Assembly (NCBI RefSeq): GCF_019703515.2 | Contig: NC_059388.1 | Span: 5,793,979-5,857,978 of the forward strand | Direction of reading: 5' to 3' | Origin: Myxocyprinus asiaticus | Lineage: Eukaryota; Chordata; Actinopteri; Cypriniformes; Catostomidae | Length of the DNA: 64,000 nucleotides | Shown here: one piece after another, positions 45,247 to 56,468 of the stretch | Position numbering within the stretch: position 1 is the stretch's first letter | Layout: each line of letters begins with the position of its first letter | The notes under the pieces: generated by a model | The model's input: only the letters and a program-made list of their open reading frames with translations | Databases searched by the model: none | What the model was told of the DNA's origin: nothing | Position numbers and translations under genes: made by a program

Positions 45247-46810
45247 CGTTCAACAGGTCATGCACTCACAGCGCCTAAGCAAGGCTCCTCTGAACGCTTG
45301 GGTTATCATCAACTCCACTGGTGAAGTTTCCTCAGCCCATTGTACATATATGGCTGGTGTTGCAGAGACATGCACTCACGTTGGGGCCCCGCTATTCAAA
45401 GTGGAAGCGACTGTCAGGTGCAGGGAAATTACTGTCACAGACAAACCTGCATACTGGATCCTACCGAGTAGTGTAAACAAAGTACATTCTGAGGTGGGCC
45501 ACAAGATTGATTACACTTCTGCTGCTGCCACACGAAAATCACTAAACTGTCTTCTGAATGCCGAGACTGTCAACAGGCCTGGTTTGAGGACTTGTGCCAG
45601 GAAGATCACTACACCATCACCTACACATTCAGATTTAACACAATTCTATGCAGATCTTCATAAGCAGGTGGCAAATCTGCTATACTGATTGTGCTGCCAC
45701 ACTACTGTGAGGAGTTCAAAGATCCTGTGCAGCCTGTCACAAATTTGAAATCCCTTCACTGCCTACATGACACCAGGCTTGATGGATGTGATTTTTCAAT
45801 TTTGGAAGAGCACTGCCAGGTACAAAAAAAAAAACAAGCTGATGTTTCAGAGCAACAGGCTGAACATATCGAGTACACGCACACAGCATAAATCTTCATT
45901 TTGGTTTGCTGCACCAGCAGGCAGGATCACTGCCTCTAATATGCATGCTGTTTATGCTACTGATATCAGGTCACCAGCTCTGTCAACTATCAAAAGTTTT
46001 GCTATCCAAAGGACAGCAAATGTATCACAGCTGATCTTACTTGGGGTACAATGCATGAAGAGGATGCAAGGAAGGCCTACATAAAAAAAAGGACAACACA
46101 ACAGCTAAGAGGTGTCAACATGTGGGTTTTTCATAAATCCAGCTTTCCTGGAAATTGGAGCATCACCTGATGGCATAGTGATATGCACTTGCTGTGGGAA
46201 AGGCTGCATTGAAATCAAGTGTCCGTCCAAGTACAAAAACAACACCATCCAAGAGGCATTTTTGGCCAAACACTTCTGCCTTGAACTTGTTGATGGAAAG
46301 GTACAATTGAAAGAAAGTCACCAATATTACACACAAGTCCAAGCACAAATATTTGTGACAAACAGTAATTACTGTGATTTTTGTGGTTTGGACACTCAAA
46401 GACTGTGTCGTTCTGTGAATAGATCCAAACCCAGAGTTTTGGAGGGCATGCCTACAGAAGGCACAACAATTTTTCATTGCGGTGTCCCTCCCTGAGCTCA
46501 CTGCACAACACTTCACCAAGAAAGTCTCCAGAGCATCAGTGAGTAACAGAACTTTGCCTCTAGGAGAAATCCAGCAAAAGAATGTGAGAAAGACCAGTAA
46601 AGAAGGTAAAAATCAGAATGCAAAGAAACAAAAACAACTCTGGTGTCTGTGTAATGGACCTGAAGAGAAAGGTGACATGGTGGCATGGGATAACGAAAAC
46701 TGTAGGGTCCAGTGGTTTCATCTGTGATGTGTTGGACTTGAGGATGCCCCTGCAGCAGTCTGGTGATGTCTGGTTTTGTCTGTCTTGCACCACAAGTAAT
46801 TGTGGTATGT
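45247..46810 (+). pseudogene. SWIM / YqaJ-nuclease / PHD gene of an ISL2EU-like transposon
   Basis: A decayed multi-domain gene whose visible coding part follows a plausible acceptor (TCGTTCAACAG before 45257). First comes a SWIM-type zinc finger, SAHCTYMAGVAETCTHVGA: CxCxnCxH with the second Cys changed to Tyr. A YqaJ-like PD-(D/E)xK nuclease domain follows: FWFAAPAGRITASNMHAVYA, then, in shifted frames, CYPKDSKCITADLTWGTMHE, GASPDGIV (Asp), CIEIKCPSKY (Glu-x-Lys), SHQYYTQVQAQIFVTN (Gln). A C-terminal PHD-type finger starts QLWCLCNGPEEKGDMVAWDN and continues out of frame to CLSCTTSN. At least three frameshifts, so inactive. It points towards a DDE transposase on the opposite strand. As I recall, ISL2EU elements in fish encode such a YqaJ partner; its precise role in transposition is not known to me. 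Confidence 0.75.
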
Positions 46811-46821
46811 AAACTGTTCAA

Positions 46822-47154
46822 AGTTGTTCACCCAAAAATAAAAATTATCTCATCATTTACTCCACCCTCATGCCATCCGCAATGTACATGACTTTCTTTC
46901 TTCAGATAAACACTATTGAAGATTTTTAGGAAAAAATTCCATCTCTGTGTATTTTTCTTACACACACACCCCCACCTATTTTTTAGCTTCAGAAGACACT
47001 GATTCATCCACTTGCATTATATGATCTCTCCGATGGATTTTTTTCCTAAAAATCTTTGTTTGTGTTTTTTCTAAAGAAAGTCATGTACACTGGGGATGGC
47101 ATGAGGGTCAGTAAATGGTGAGAATTTTCATTTTTGGATGAACTATCAATTTAA
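46822..47154. repeat. Full-length foldback MITE, about 333 bp
   Basis: Both ends are present: AGTTGTTCACCCAAAAATAA at the left and TTTTTGGATGAACTATCAAT at the right. The inverted arms extend for about 85 bp (CATTTACTCCACCCTCATGC against GCATGAGGGTCAGTAAATGG, and ATGACTTTCTTTCTT against AAGAAAGTCATGTACA). It lies between the two convergent genes of the ISL2EU-like element. It serves here as the reference copy for the family scattered over the window. Confidence 0.85.
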
Positions 47155-47588
47155 GAGTTATATTGCACGTTATTACGTAACAATGTTACAAATGTTACAC
47201 CTGAGGTGCGAGTTCAAAGTTATTTACTACTTCTGATTACAATTTTAGGCTTGTGACCAAAGCTGTCATTTTTTTATTTAATTTGTATTTAATTTATTTT
47301 ATATTTGTATTTTGTTGTATTTTATTATATTTTTATTTTATTTATGATTAACAGGTGTTTGTTTTGTTTATTGTTATATAATGTTATAAAAAAACATTAT
47401 TTATTTGTTATGCAATTTTTTGCTCATTAAATCCTTGTTTTTGAAGAAATAAAAATGTGTTCATGTCATTTCAAATCTTTGTTCAATTCATATATAAAAA
47501 GTTGTTTCACAAACAATAGAAGCAAGGCATGTAAAAACATAGTGTAAAGCACGCAAATTCACAGGGCTGCAGTGTACTTTTTAAGTAA
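47155..47588. other. AT-rich spacer between convergent ISL2EU genes
   Basis: Very AT-rich with TTTATTTTATATTT-like runs. It probably holds the 3' untranslated ends of both genes. No feature resolved. Confidence 0.4.
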
Positions 47589-48543
47589 TCATTGTACAAC
47601 ACTTGGACACATGTTTGCCAGAGCACCGCAAACTGTAACAATTTTGTCTAAAAATGTCACATTCTCACCCTCACATGGCAGAATCATACTGATAGGAATA
47701 GCTGAAGACAGGATTTTATATTTGTTGTGTACAACACCAATAATTCTCTCCACATGGATTCTGAGGCTCCTTTGTAAATGCTGGAATTTTTACTTCAGCA
47801 CACATCAATCCCAGACTCTCTTTTATGTCAAACCCTCGATCTGCTAATACTGTCACATGGTAGTAGTTTGTCTAGAAACAGTTCTCGGTTATTCGTTATT
47901 CGTTTGTCACTAGTGTGCCCACCCCACCCTTTGGAGATGAAAGAAAAGACTCCTTGTGGGGTAGTGCATATTAGGTATTTCAGTGTGTGACTGTGTTTGT
48001 AGTCTGAAAATGTTTGTGCCCTTGCCTGAATATTTGATGGTCTTTCTATAAAAATGTCAAAGAAGTCCACAATGGCAGCAACACGATTTCCAAATGTCTC
48101 CACAAACTGGTGCGGCATACTGACTCGCAAACTCTCTCTGTCTGGCCAGTGCACTAGTGGAGACAAATGTGAGTACAAAACACTCACCACTTCCTTAAAT
48201 GCAGCACTAACAGTTGCTCGGTGCAGACTGAATAGATGGGCGATGTGCTGGATTGACAGATCCAATCTCAGATGCATGAAGGTAAAAAGGATCATCTGAA
48301 AAGATGTCAACTTTCTTCTTTCCTGAGGCAGAAATGGCATTATATGGAACAATAAAACCTGAAAAATGGCATAGCTTGGAAGTCAAGTGTAATATCTTAC
48401 TTTAACATTATCATCCTTAAAACAATTAGCTGTGATTTTGCATTTATCAAGTTCATGCTTCAGCTGCCTGTTTTCCTCTAGTAGACGGTTTATTTCATCA
48501 TGCCTGGACTGGCAAAGCTCACATTCCTCTGCACTTTGAAGAA
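47589..48543 (-). pseudogene. ISL2EU-like DDE transposase
   Basis: Reading leftwards: a Cys-rich/coiled-coil segment (ECELCQSRHDEINRLLEENR, QLKHELDKCKITAN), then DDNVKVRYYT, an in-frame TGA (48383-48385, probably from GGA), LPSYAIFQVLLFHIMPFLPQ, and a helix-turn-helix (LSIQHIAHLFSLHRATVSAA). The DDE_Tnp_4-like core reads AAIVDFFDIFIERPSN (first Asp), KYLICTTPQGVFSFISKGWG, a frameshift near 47860, [18 protein letters not shown] (second Asp), a gap after FTK, then [18 protein letters not shown] (catalytic Glu) and a stop at 47589. About 20 codons are missing between FTK and RIHVER. The family's N-terminal THAP finger was not found. A single nonsense codon, a frameshift and a deletion make it dead. 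Harbinger-type transposases are a less likely alternative. Confidence 0.82.
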
Positions 48544-48665
48544 AAAAAAAAACAAGTTTTCATGAATGTACTTTTAAAATACATTTAAATGTCACTAGAG
48601 AATGTACGAGAGAGTAAAGCAGCCATTCAAATGTAGTTTTAAAATTTTGCTGTGGACGTTTTGGT
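48532..48665. repeat. Repeat shared with 35136-35330
   Basis: CACTTTGAAGAAAAAAAAAA, TTTTCATGAATGTACTTTTA, AATGTCACTAGAGAATGTAC and TTTTGCTGTGGACGTTTTGG parallel the copy at 35.1 kb. It adjoins the first transposase segment, probably as an intron or the 5' part of the element. Confidence 0.7.
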
Positions 48666-50426
48666 GTCTACTTTATTTCTTCATAATTTAAGGGCCTGGA
48701 CAAATAGAAATAGACAAGTACATCATGAAGAGAGAATGGTCTCGAGACCTCAGCAGGTGATCCAGGTGAGACAAAAAACTAGAACTAGAACATTTGACTC
48801 ATGTTTCACTGTGAAAGAATACTTTGTGAGGTAACCTAAAAAAGTTCTTCATGTGGTAACATTTAAATCAAAGGAAGGTTTTATGGGTTTAAAACAAGTT
48901 AAACTCAAATGACAGCCTTTGTGGCATAATGTTGATAACAACAAAAAATTATTTTGACTTTTCTTTAAAAAATAAGCAACAATCTGGGCTACAGTGAGGC
49001 ACTTACAATGGAATTGGATAGGGCCAATGTGTAAATGTTAAAATACTCACTGTTAAAGTATAGCCATAAGAAGTAAACAAAAAAATAAAATAAAAAATAA
49101 AATAAATTGGAGTGATAAAATCACTTACCAAACTTTTCTTTGTACAGATAATATGCAATTTGTTACCATGACGACATAATACACAAGTTTTAACAAAATA
49201 ATTAATGTAAGTGCTTTTATAAAATTATAAGCTTCACATTTCTGCCTTAAGACCCTCCAAAAATTGGCCCCATTCTCCTCCATTGTTAGTGCCTCACTGT
49301 AACCTCAGTTTTTGCAGTTTTTTAAACAAAAGGAGGGACAAGTCAGTTTTTATTAAAAACATTTTGTGATAATCAATATTATGCCACAAATGCTGTCGAT
49401 TGAGTTTAACTTGTATTCATTTAACTGGTTTTATATTCAGTAAAAAAAAAAAAAAACGTATTTCATCTGACTAAACCTGAAAAATTTGCATAGGTTACAC
49501 CAACAAAAGTAATTTATATGAATTAGACATAGTAGAAATAGCTCATTAAAGTAACAATTGCAGGTTACCACTTTTTAAGTGTTCCTTGTTTTTAAATACA
49601 TCTAGACTCCGGCCTTCTGGGCCAAGAACAAGAGTGTTCACAACGTAACTGTCAACCAAAAAGAGTACCAACAAGGTGACCCACAGCCAGTCATAAAACA
49701 TCCGGTGTGTACAAAGATAACTTTCATCAACTGAGTTGGAATTTACATTTTAAAGAGAGAATTATAAATGGTTGAAAAAAGTTAATATTCTGAAACCGAA
49801 TATTGTAAAATCTTCTCATACCCTGATAAGCAAGCTAGTAATTCTGGTTAATTATGGTAGTGTCAATGCTCCTTTTTCTGTTGTAGCAATTAAATAGCAG
49901 TTAACAAATTACCTTTTGTTAAGATGCACCCTTTTTCCAAACAATTCCAACCAGACAGGTTGAACTGGCACAATTTTAAGTTTTACCTTGTCAGAATAAA
50001 TGACAACTCAAACTGTATCTCTCTGATACAATTTACCTGTATCAATTTAATTCAATAATTAATTCTGTCTAATTTTTAAGAAAAGAAAATATAATTTTAT
50101 ATTCTGTATTTTATCTTTTTTCAGGGTTGTGTGAACATGCACATTTTTGAAGACTATTGCGATGGATCCATTCATCAACTTAAGAGCAACATGTTCTATC
50201 TGCTATTTCCCAATGTTAGTTCTTTATATACATTTAATTGTATTATTTCTTAACAATGAATGGCCTTGTTGTGTCATGTGCTATCATGTGACTTATTTAC
50301 AGTGGCATACTACAGTGAGCAGGCTTGCTGTGTACACACAATGGAAAAACTATGAATTGAGAATCTTTGGCTACCTTCACCCTGCAGTAACCGGTACGTC
50401 CTGCAGTAATAACAATTAGTTTATTG
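48666..50426. other. Non-coding DNA right of the transposase, no gene seen
   Basis: AT-rich. It may contain the 5' end of the ISL2EU element, but neither a THAP-type domain nor terminal repeats were recognised. A repeat phrase at 49525-49575 (AGTAGAAATAGCTCATTAAA) resembles 11370-11410. Poly-A at 49440-49455. Confidence 0.4.
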
Positions 50427-50530
50427 TAGTTAAACTACCAGTCAAAAGTTTGGACACACCTTCTTATTCTTTATTAGCAATATTTTCCACATTTCCAAAT
50501 GCCAAAACTATGAAAAAATGGAAGTATGGT
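50427..50530 (+). mobile_element. Tc1-like terminal fragment
   Basis: CTACCAGTCAAAAGTTTGGA followed by CACACCTTCTTATTCTTTAT is a typical Tc1-like end in fish. The internal part is lost; it runs into a (TA)n tract after about 105 bp. Confidence 0.65.
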
Positions 50531-50537
50531 AATCATG

Positions 50538-50592
<55 letters not shown>
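50538..50592. repeat. (TA)n microsatellite
   Basis: About 27 TA units. They create a short spurious reading frame of alternating Ile/Tyr. Confidence 0.97.
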
Positions 50593-50596
<4 letters not shown>

Positions 50597-51592
50597 TTTC
50601 ATACAATGTTCTTATTGTGTACGGGTTCCTATATTGCATGTAATTACATATTTTAATACAACGTTGACCCTACCCCTAACCAGTATTTATCTAGTCAATA
50701 AAATTACTGACAAAAGGGTTTTTTAATACGGTTTAAATAAAATCATACTGTTGACATAATTGTGACAACAAATATATATAGTACAAGCTCAGATAGCACA
50801 CCCACATCTCTGATATGTTTTAGATCTTTTCATTGGAAACCATCACAATCTAATTAACATCTGCAAAACATCTTAAAAAGGTCAGATTTACAAACATTCT
50901 AAATCATAAACATCTCAAAGATATCTGCTGAATGTCTTATTGACATCCAAGAGCAGATGTATTGCAGATGACCAAACAACTTAAAAAAAATATGTCTTCC
51001 AGATGTACTTTAAACACGAACATCAGATAGACTTCTGGGTGATGTACTTGTGCTATTAGGGAGATACTGTATCAACAATACACTTTTTTCCTTAAAAACA
51101 CGTGATACGTAACACATATCCTAAACTGTCTAAATGTGAGGAACACAGTAGCTTCTAAAAAGTAGCTAATACTTCTGTATATTCATTATATGCTATTATT
51201 TCAGGAGCTAAGTTTATCAGAACAATTTCTCATGTAGATTAATTTTACATACTAAACAGTTTTAGGGGAAGTGACCCAGTTAACCCCACCCAAATATAAT
51301 GTTTACATGTTTTTTTTTTTTTTATAGAAATGTTAACAGCCTTCCAATAAAGTGAGTACTGAATCAAAGATTAAATTCTCATCTAAACACTCATGTTTTG
51401 TCATAAACTGACCAAATTAAGTTGCTTTATTTAATTGCAAATGTGAAAAGTCTGGGCTTATAAAGAACACATGTACCCTCAAGCATCTGGCCCGAGTACA
51501 GCAGATGGAAGCGGGTCGAGGGGTAAATCTCCAGCAGGTGAGGATCTAACCAGAACTGGCCTGAGTGTATTTTGCTAACTGGTTCTTAAAGG
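50593..51592. other. Intergenic DNA, no gene seen
   Basis: AT-rich with a poly-T at about 51310-51324. No domain or paired repeat was recognised. Confidence 0.45.
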
Positions 51593-51649
51593 AATAGTTC
51601 ACCCAAAAATGAAAATTCAGAATCAGAATCAGAATGAGCTTTACTGCCA
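51593..51649 (+). repeat. MITE stub and short (AGAATC)n repeat
   Basis: AATAGTTCACCCAAAAATGA is a 20-bp stub of the foldback family. CAGAATCAGAATCAGAATGA then GCTTTACTGCCAGTA begins a second common fish repeat that is cut by the next element. Confidence 0.55.
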
Positions 51650-51651
51650 GT

Positions 51652-52119
51652 ACTGTGGAAAAGTTTGAGGATATCTTCAAAAATAATTACATAAATAGTT
51701 TTCATTTATCACTTAATGTCATACAAAGTCCAGTAAATATAAAAAAGCTAAATAAATATTCGGTGTGACCACCTTTGCCTTTAAAACAGCACCATTTCTC
51801 CTAGGTAGTCCTGGACACAGTTTTTCTTGGTTGTTGGCAGATAGGATGTTCCAAGCTTCTTGGAGAATTCACCACAGTTCTTCTATCTATTTAGGCTGTC
51901 TCAGTTGCTTCTGTCTCTTCATGTAATCTCAGACTGACACGATGTTCAGTGGGGGGCTTTGTGGGGGCCGTGACATCTGTTGCAGGGCTTCCTATTCTTC
52001 TATTCTAATATTTTCTATTTGCAAAATAATGTTTGGGAGTCTAACATTTATATTTCCTATTGACACACTAAAGCTGAAGATATAAATAACCATCTTAAGA
52101 CAAATGATTTTGCACAGTA
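51652..52119. mobile_element. Non-autonomous Tc1/mariner-like element
   Basis: CTGTGGAAAAGTTTGAGG at the left and TGATTTTGCACAG at the right are inverted, with TA at each outer side. Internal text (GTGTGACCACCTTTGCCTTT, CTTGGTTGTTGGCAGATAGG) is that of a known high-copy fish Tc1-type repeat. No transposase remains. Confidence 0.7.

Positions 52120-52122
<3 letters not shown>

Positions 52123-52166
<44 letters not shown>
52123..52166. repeat. (TA)n microsatellite
   Basis: About 22 TA units immediately right of the Tc1-like element. Confidence 0.97.
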
Positions 52167-52170
<4 letters not shown>

Positions 52171-52778
52171 TCAATAATTCATAGTAGAGTCAAGGTAAAC
52201 ACATACTCTTTTTTTTCATTAATAAAAAACACTATTTTACAATGTAGAGCATGTTTGTTATTGGTGTTTAAGCAAATAAAAAAATGTTCAAATTTTAAGC
52301 TATGGGCAAACAGGCTTGTCAAAGGCACTGTTCCTTATAAGACACATGAAAAGAAAGTTATATTTCTGGATTATGATTACACACAGTGCACTAAGTCTTG
52401 TTTGAGCTCAGGAAGCTTCTTAAATATTTTAATTTAATGTGGTTATCAGCGGTTTTTATTCATTTATTTTCTTTTACTGCATCTATCTTTGTGACCATCA
52501 CTCAGGCAATGTCCTGAGCTAGATCTAGATACTCATGAAATCCATCTTTTCAAATACAAAGCAAATGTTAAGTACAAAGAAACTGTAAAATGTATCTCTT
52601 TATTTTTTTTGTTTTGTTATTATTATTAAATTTTTTTTTTTATCATTCCCCATCCAGTTTGTTCATCTGACTCCAGAAAATTTGCAATTTTTGAGGTCTT
52701 CATTTTAGAGCAACTTCCAAAATGGCCACCGAAAAGTGGTAGCACTTGATACAAAATAACTGAAGAACAAAACATTTG
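52167..52778. other. Intergenic DNA, no gene seen
   Basis: AT-rich. ORF 52255-52437 shows no domain. It may include non-coding parts of the following retroelement fragment. Confidence 0.4.
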
Positions 52779-53455
52779 ATTGCACACCTGAGCCTGCTCC
52801 ATGTCATTTTACAGCCATGCCTGAGCCTGCTCTATGCCACGTCACAGCCACGCCTGAGTCTACTCCACGCCATGTCATAGCCACATCTGAGCTATTGGAC
52901 CTGCACCCTATGGACGCTTCCTCAGGATCAGACAAGGGGAACTTCCGATCCTACAAATTCGCCTAGACCCTCCGAGCCCTGGACTCCACCTTGGTTCTCC
53001 GAGCCCTCAGTTTCACCTTGGCTCTATGTCCCTTCAGTTCCACAGTGGTCCTTTGGCCAATCGGCTTCTCCGGGATCACTCATCCCTCCAGCTCCTTGGT
53101 CAGTCGGTCACCTGGCTCCGCCTGAGCTCTCCAATCCCACAGCTACGCTTCGTCAATCCGAGCCTGCGGCTCCACCGGGGACCTCCTTCCCTACGGCTCT
53201 GCCTTGGTCCTCAGTCCCATCGGCACCGCCTCTGTCCTCCGATGCCCCAGCTCCACCTCGGTCCTCCGAGCCTTGGGCGCTACCTCAGTTCTCCGAACCT
53301 CCGGCTCCACGATGGTCCTTTGAGCCATCGGCTGCTCTCCGAGCACCAAGTTCCCTGGTGTTGCCCCTCAAGTCTCTCATGGTCCCACCTTCCATGGCTC
53401 CGCCCCTCAAGCCTCTCAGGGCCCCACTTTCCATTTGGCTTCATATTAAAAAGTA
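52779..53455 (+). pseudogene. Gypsy-type retroelement, proline-rich region
   Basis: Two successive parts. 52779-52885 has three and a half 33-bp units coding PEPAPCHFTAM-like undecapeptides (PEPALCHVTAT, PESTPRHVIAT). From about 52970 a second frame stays open to the TAA at 53453 and encodes SEP-W-PP-type repeats (SEPWTPPWFSEPSVSPW, SDAPAPPRSSEPWALPQFSE, PPSMAPPLKPLRAPL). Such low-complexity proline-rich domains occur in fish gypsy polyproteins downstream of the integrase. No RT, protease or integrase is present here. It is similar in style to the minus-strand repeat at 63.2-64 kb. Confidence 0.6.
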
Positions 53456-54427
53456 AAGCAATACTAACAAGTATGTGCATTTCCTCTGCTACAACAAAAT
53501 TTTCTCTTGCTTTGTCTTTTTATATATTTAAAATAAAACAGTTATAGCAGCCTGTGTGGTACATGGGCTTAATTGGGCCACTTCCACTAATCTTTAATAT
53601 ATTTGATACATGTTTAAATAATTGAAAGCAGTTTATACATGTTTCAAAATAGGCAGAGGCTATTTACACTAAGTGCAAATAGCAACAGAAGTGTAATCAG
53701 CAATAAATAGCATCTCTCTAGTGCAACTAGTGGCAGATAATATTACACCCATGTCTGAATATTAACATAAAGTAAAAGGGCATCACTGCAGCATTTTTAC
53801 TGTGTTTACTTAGAGTCCCACATACACCAACCCCTGCCCCTAAACCTAACCCTAAACTTCCTTTACAAAAACTAGCCATGGTTTTACTACAGTAACAATA
53901 TGTCACCATGGTATTTTGTAGTAAAATCAAAAAGTATTTTTTTTTTTGTTAAAGTTTGGTCATTTACAGTTTGAAACATGTTTTGTCATTTTTGTCATTT
54001 TGCGCATCACCGTGGACTAAAATATGTTATTGTTGCTGACAAAAATGATATGCCATTTTAGTCAGAGTAAAATGTACTAAAATGAATATGACATAATTCA
54101 ATTTTTACTAAATCTAAAGTACATTTTCATCAAAAGGCAAGATTTACCATATTTTCCAGAAATAAAGTCGCAATGAATATAAGTCGCACCTGGTCCAAAT
54201 CCCAGTGTTGTGAGAAAAAATCCACAGATAAGTCGCATCTGTGTATTTATACTTGACGCAGCTGCTTGTTCACGAGGGTTCACACGCACAAAGTGACGTC
54301 ATTGTTGCTGTCACCTAGCCTTCGCAAGGTTCCATTTCATTGTCCTTTTAAGTTTTCACAGTGAAATCACCTGTTGCAGCTCCTCAGTTCTTGTTAAGAC
54401 AAGTAAGCCTATTTTTTAGGGCTGTAA
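53456..54427. other. Intergenic DNA with small repeat remnants
   Basis: No gene. ATTTTCCAGAAATAAAGTCG and ATATAAGTCGCACCTGG at about 54150-54195 resemble a widespread vertebrate DNA repeat end. CCTAAACCTAACCCTAAAC at about 53839 is telomere-like only by chance length. Confidence 0.4.
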
Positions 54428-54905
54428 TAATGGCGACGTTGCGTGCAATCCCTTCATTGACAGAAAACAACGTTTGATTATGAAAACCCTTTGACGAGGG
54501 AAGAGTTGTTTGAGATATCTTTGCCGAAAGGTGAACAAAGTAGCGTGAAGCCATAAGTTAATGGCGACGTTGCGTGCAATCACTTCGTTGAAAGAAAACA
54601 ACGTTTGATTATGAAAACCCTCCGACAAGGGAAGAGATTGTTTGATGGTTATCTTTGCCGAAAGGTGAACAATGTGCATAAAGCCATACGATAATGGCGA
54701 CGTTGCATGCAATACCCTTCGTAGAAAGATATTCCATGAGGCTCGAGCCCTCAGATGAGGGCGGCCATTGTTTAATGTTTATCTTTGCCAAGGTGAACAG
54801 CATACATAAAGCCATACAATAATGGCGACATTGTCGTGCAATAACCTGTTGAAAGATATCCCATGATAGTGTGAGCTTTCCGGCGAGGGTGAGCTGGCTT
54901 GTACT
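54428..54905. repeat. About 130-bp tandem repeat, roughly four units
   Basis: AATGGCGACGTTGCGTGCAA recurs at about 54429, 54560, 54693 and 54820, each followed by a CGTTTGATTATGAAAACCCT- or ATATTCCATGAGG-like segment, ATCTTTGCCGAAAGGTGAAC and AAGCCATA. The last unit is the most diverged. It lies directly at the 3' side of the Ngaro-like element, so it may be that element's terminal repeat region. Confidence 0.85.
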
Positions 54906-55016
54906 GTACAATACCTATGCAAAGGAAACCATGCTTGAGATTATGGAAGCCCTGGCAAGGAGGGTAGACATAGTTATGCGTTATCCTTGCGAAACGATGG
55001 ATGTGCTTGAATTGAA

Positions 55017-55657
55017 TCATTGTATAGGGAAGGATGTGATGGTAGAGAGCCACCAACCACCACCAGATAGGTATGAAAACTTACAGCTGATGGAGAGTTG
55101 AGCTTGTTTGATGATTTTAGTGTTAGGTCGAATATATTTCAGGTAGGATGAGGAAGACCAACGGCTGAGCATCTTGATAGTGGACTCTGGAATACCTTGA
55201 TGAGCGGCAGTAGTAGCTGCTCCGATATGAGAGTGCCCTGAGAAGATATGAGGGGAGAGACCACAGTGTTTGAGGGTTGCGGTGAGGTGGTTTCTGAACC
55301 AGTAGCGCGACATGGGGGTTAGGGATGGAGTAATGAATAGGGGAGGAAATTGAGATGTCTAGTGTGAAGCAAAAGGAAATGAACATGCACATTGGGAGAT
55401 CAGAACAGGAAATAGAGGAGTACTGTGTGATTGGCAGGAGGAATAGTGAGCCAGGCGGAGTTGTTGGAAGTGAGTGTGGACTGGGCAAGTCCTTTCTGCA
55501 TGAGAGTTGGAGCGGAATTTAAGTGGGGTAGTGAGGAGGGGCTTAATCCAGCAGGAGGTCTGAGAGGGGAAGGCAGGGAATGTTTTTTTTTTTTACATTG
55601 AAGAACCCAGGAATGTGTCTGGCTGAGATAATGGAGTTGCAGGAAATGCTCTGCCAT
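55017..55657 (-). pseudogene. Tyrosine recombinase of the Ngaro-like element
   Basis: The N-terminal part reads LMQKGLAQSTLTSNNSAW (start of the SAM-like domain). The C-terminal catalytic part reads LSRYWFRNHLTATLKHCG-like, then IFSGHSHIGAATTAAHQG, IPESTIKMLSRWSSSSYLKY and IRPNTKIIKQAQ. The typical motif is GHSFRIGAAT with catalytic His and Arg; here a codon is missing and no Arg remains (55221-55238). The candidate nucleophile Tyr of SYLKYIR is kept. The middle, including the first catalytic Arg, is unrecognisable. Inactive. Confidence 0.75.
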
Positions 55658-55879
55658 GTCAGATGTCTCATAAGGGAGATGATGAGGCTACAGGAGAACC
55701 AGCCTTAATGATTATAGTGACGACTGTGGAATTGTCGCAAAACTACGACGCATTTGCGTGTCCAAAGGGGACCCCATATAACGCTGCCCATGACGATGGG
55801 ATACATTTCAAAAAGAGTGGAAGAGGGAGCGTAGGAAGCTATATTGAAAAATTCATCTGGCCATTTCCCTGTGAACCAT

Positions 55880-56400
55880 GATCCTAGAAAAAAATCCCCC
55901 GAACCCTACGGAGGGAGCCGCGTCCGTCGTCCGGAGTTTTTTTTTGTGTGTGTGAAAAGGAAATGCCATTCTGGTGATTTAATAGCTGTGACCAGAAGAG
56001 GAGGTCTGAGTGGCAGCCGTCATCGATTGATATGATGTAGGAGAGGTTGTCTACGGAATGGGCTAGTGTGAGGAGGCGGGAAACTAAGGAGTGCCTTGAG
56101 GAATGATGCGCATGGTCCGTGTTTTTTTTTTTTTCTTCCTCCACTTGAGAGGGGAATGCCCAACTTGAGAAAAAGCTCGATAGGACGTCCAAAAATAGGG
56201 GTGGGGCAGCGGGGTGATCGATGAGCAGGAAATCTTCAACCAGGTGTAGTATGAAGGGGAGCTTAATGTGATTGAGAAGGATCCAGTATAGGCCTTTCGA
56301 TAGAAAATTACAATTTGAGGGCTACTTCTGCACCCGAAAGTGAGTCGGACAGCAAAGTAAAATTTTGACTGCCATGGAAATTTAGAGGGATTTTTTATTG

Positions 56401-56468
<68 letters not shown>

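Noticed and set aside
48652..48834. Plus-strand ORF near the ISL2EU locus as a THAP exon
   Set aside because: Wrong strand for the transposase, and no Cys2-Cys-His pattern.
50450..52174. ORFs with Ile/Tyr repeats (50450-50656, 51992-52174)
   Set aside because: They translate (TA)n microsatellites.
53836..53862. Interstitial telomere-like sequence (CCTAAACCTAACCCTAAAC)
   Set aside because: Only about three imperfect units, not a TTAGGG array.
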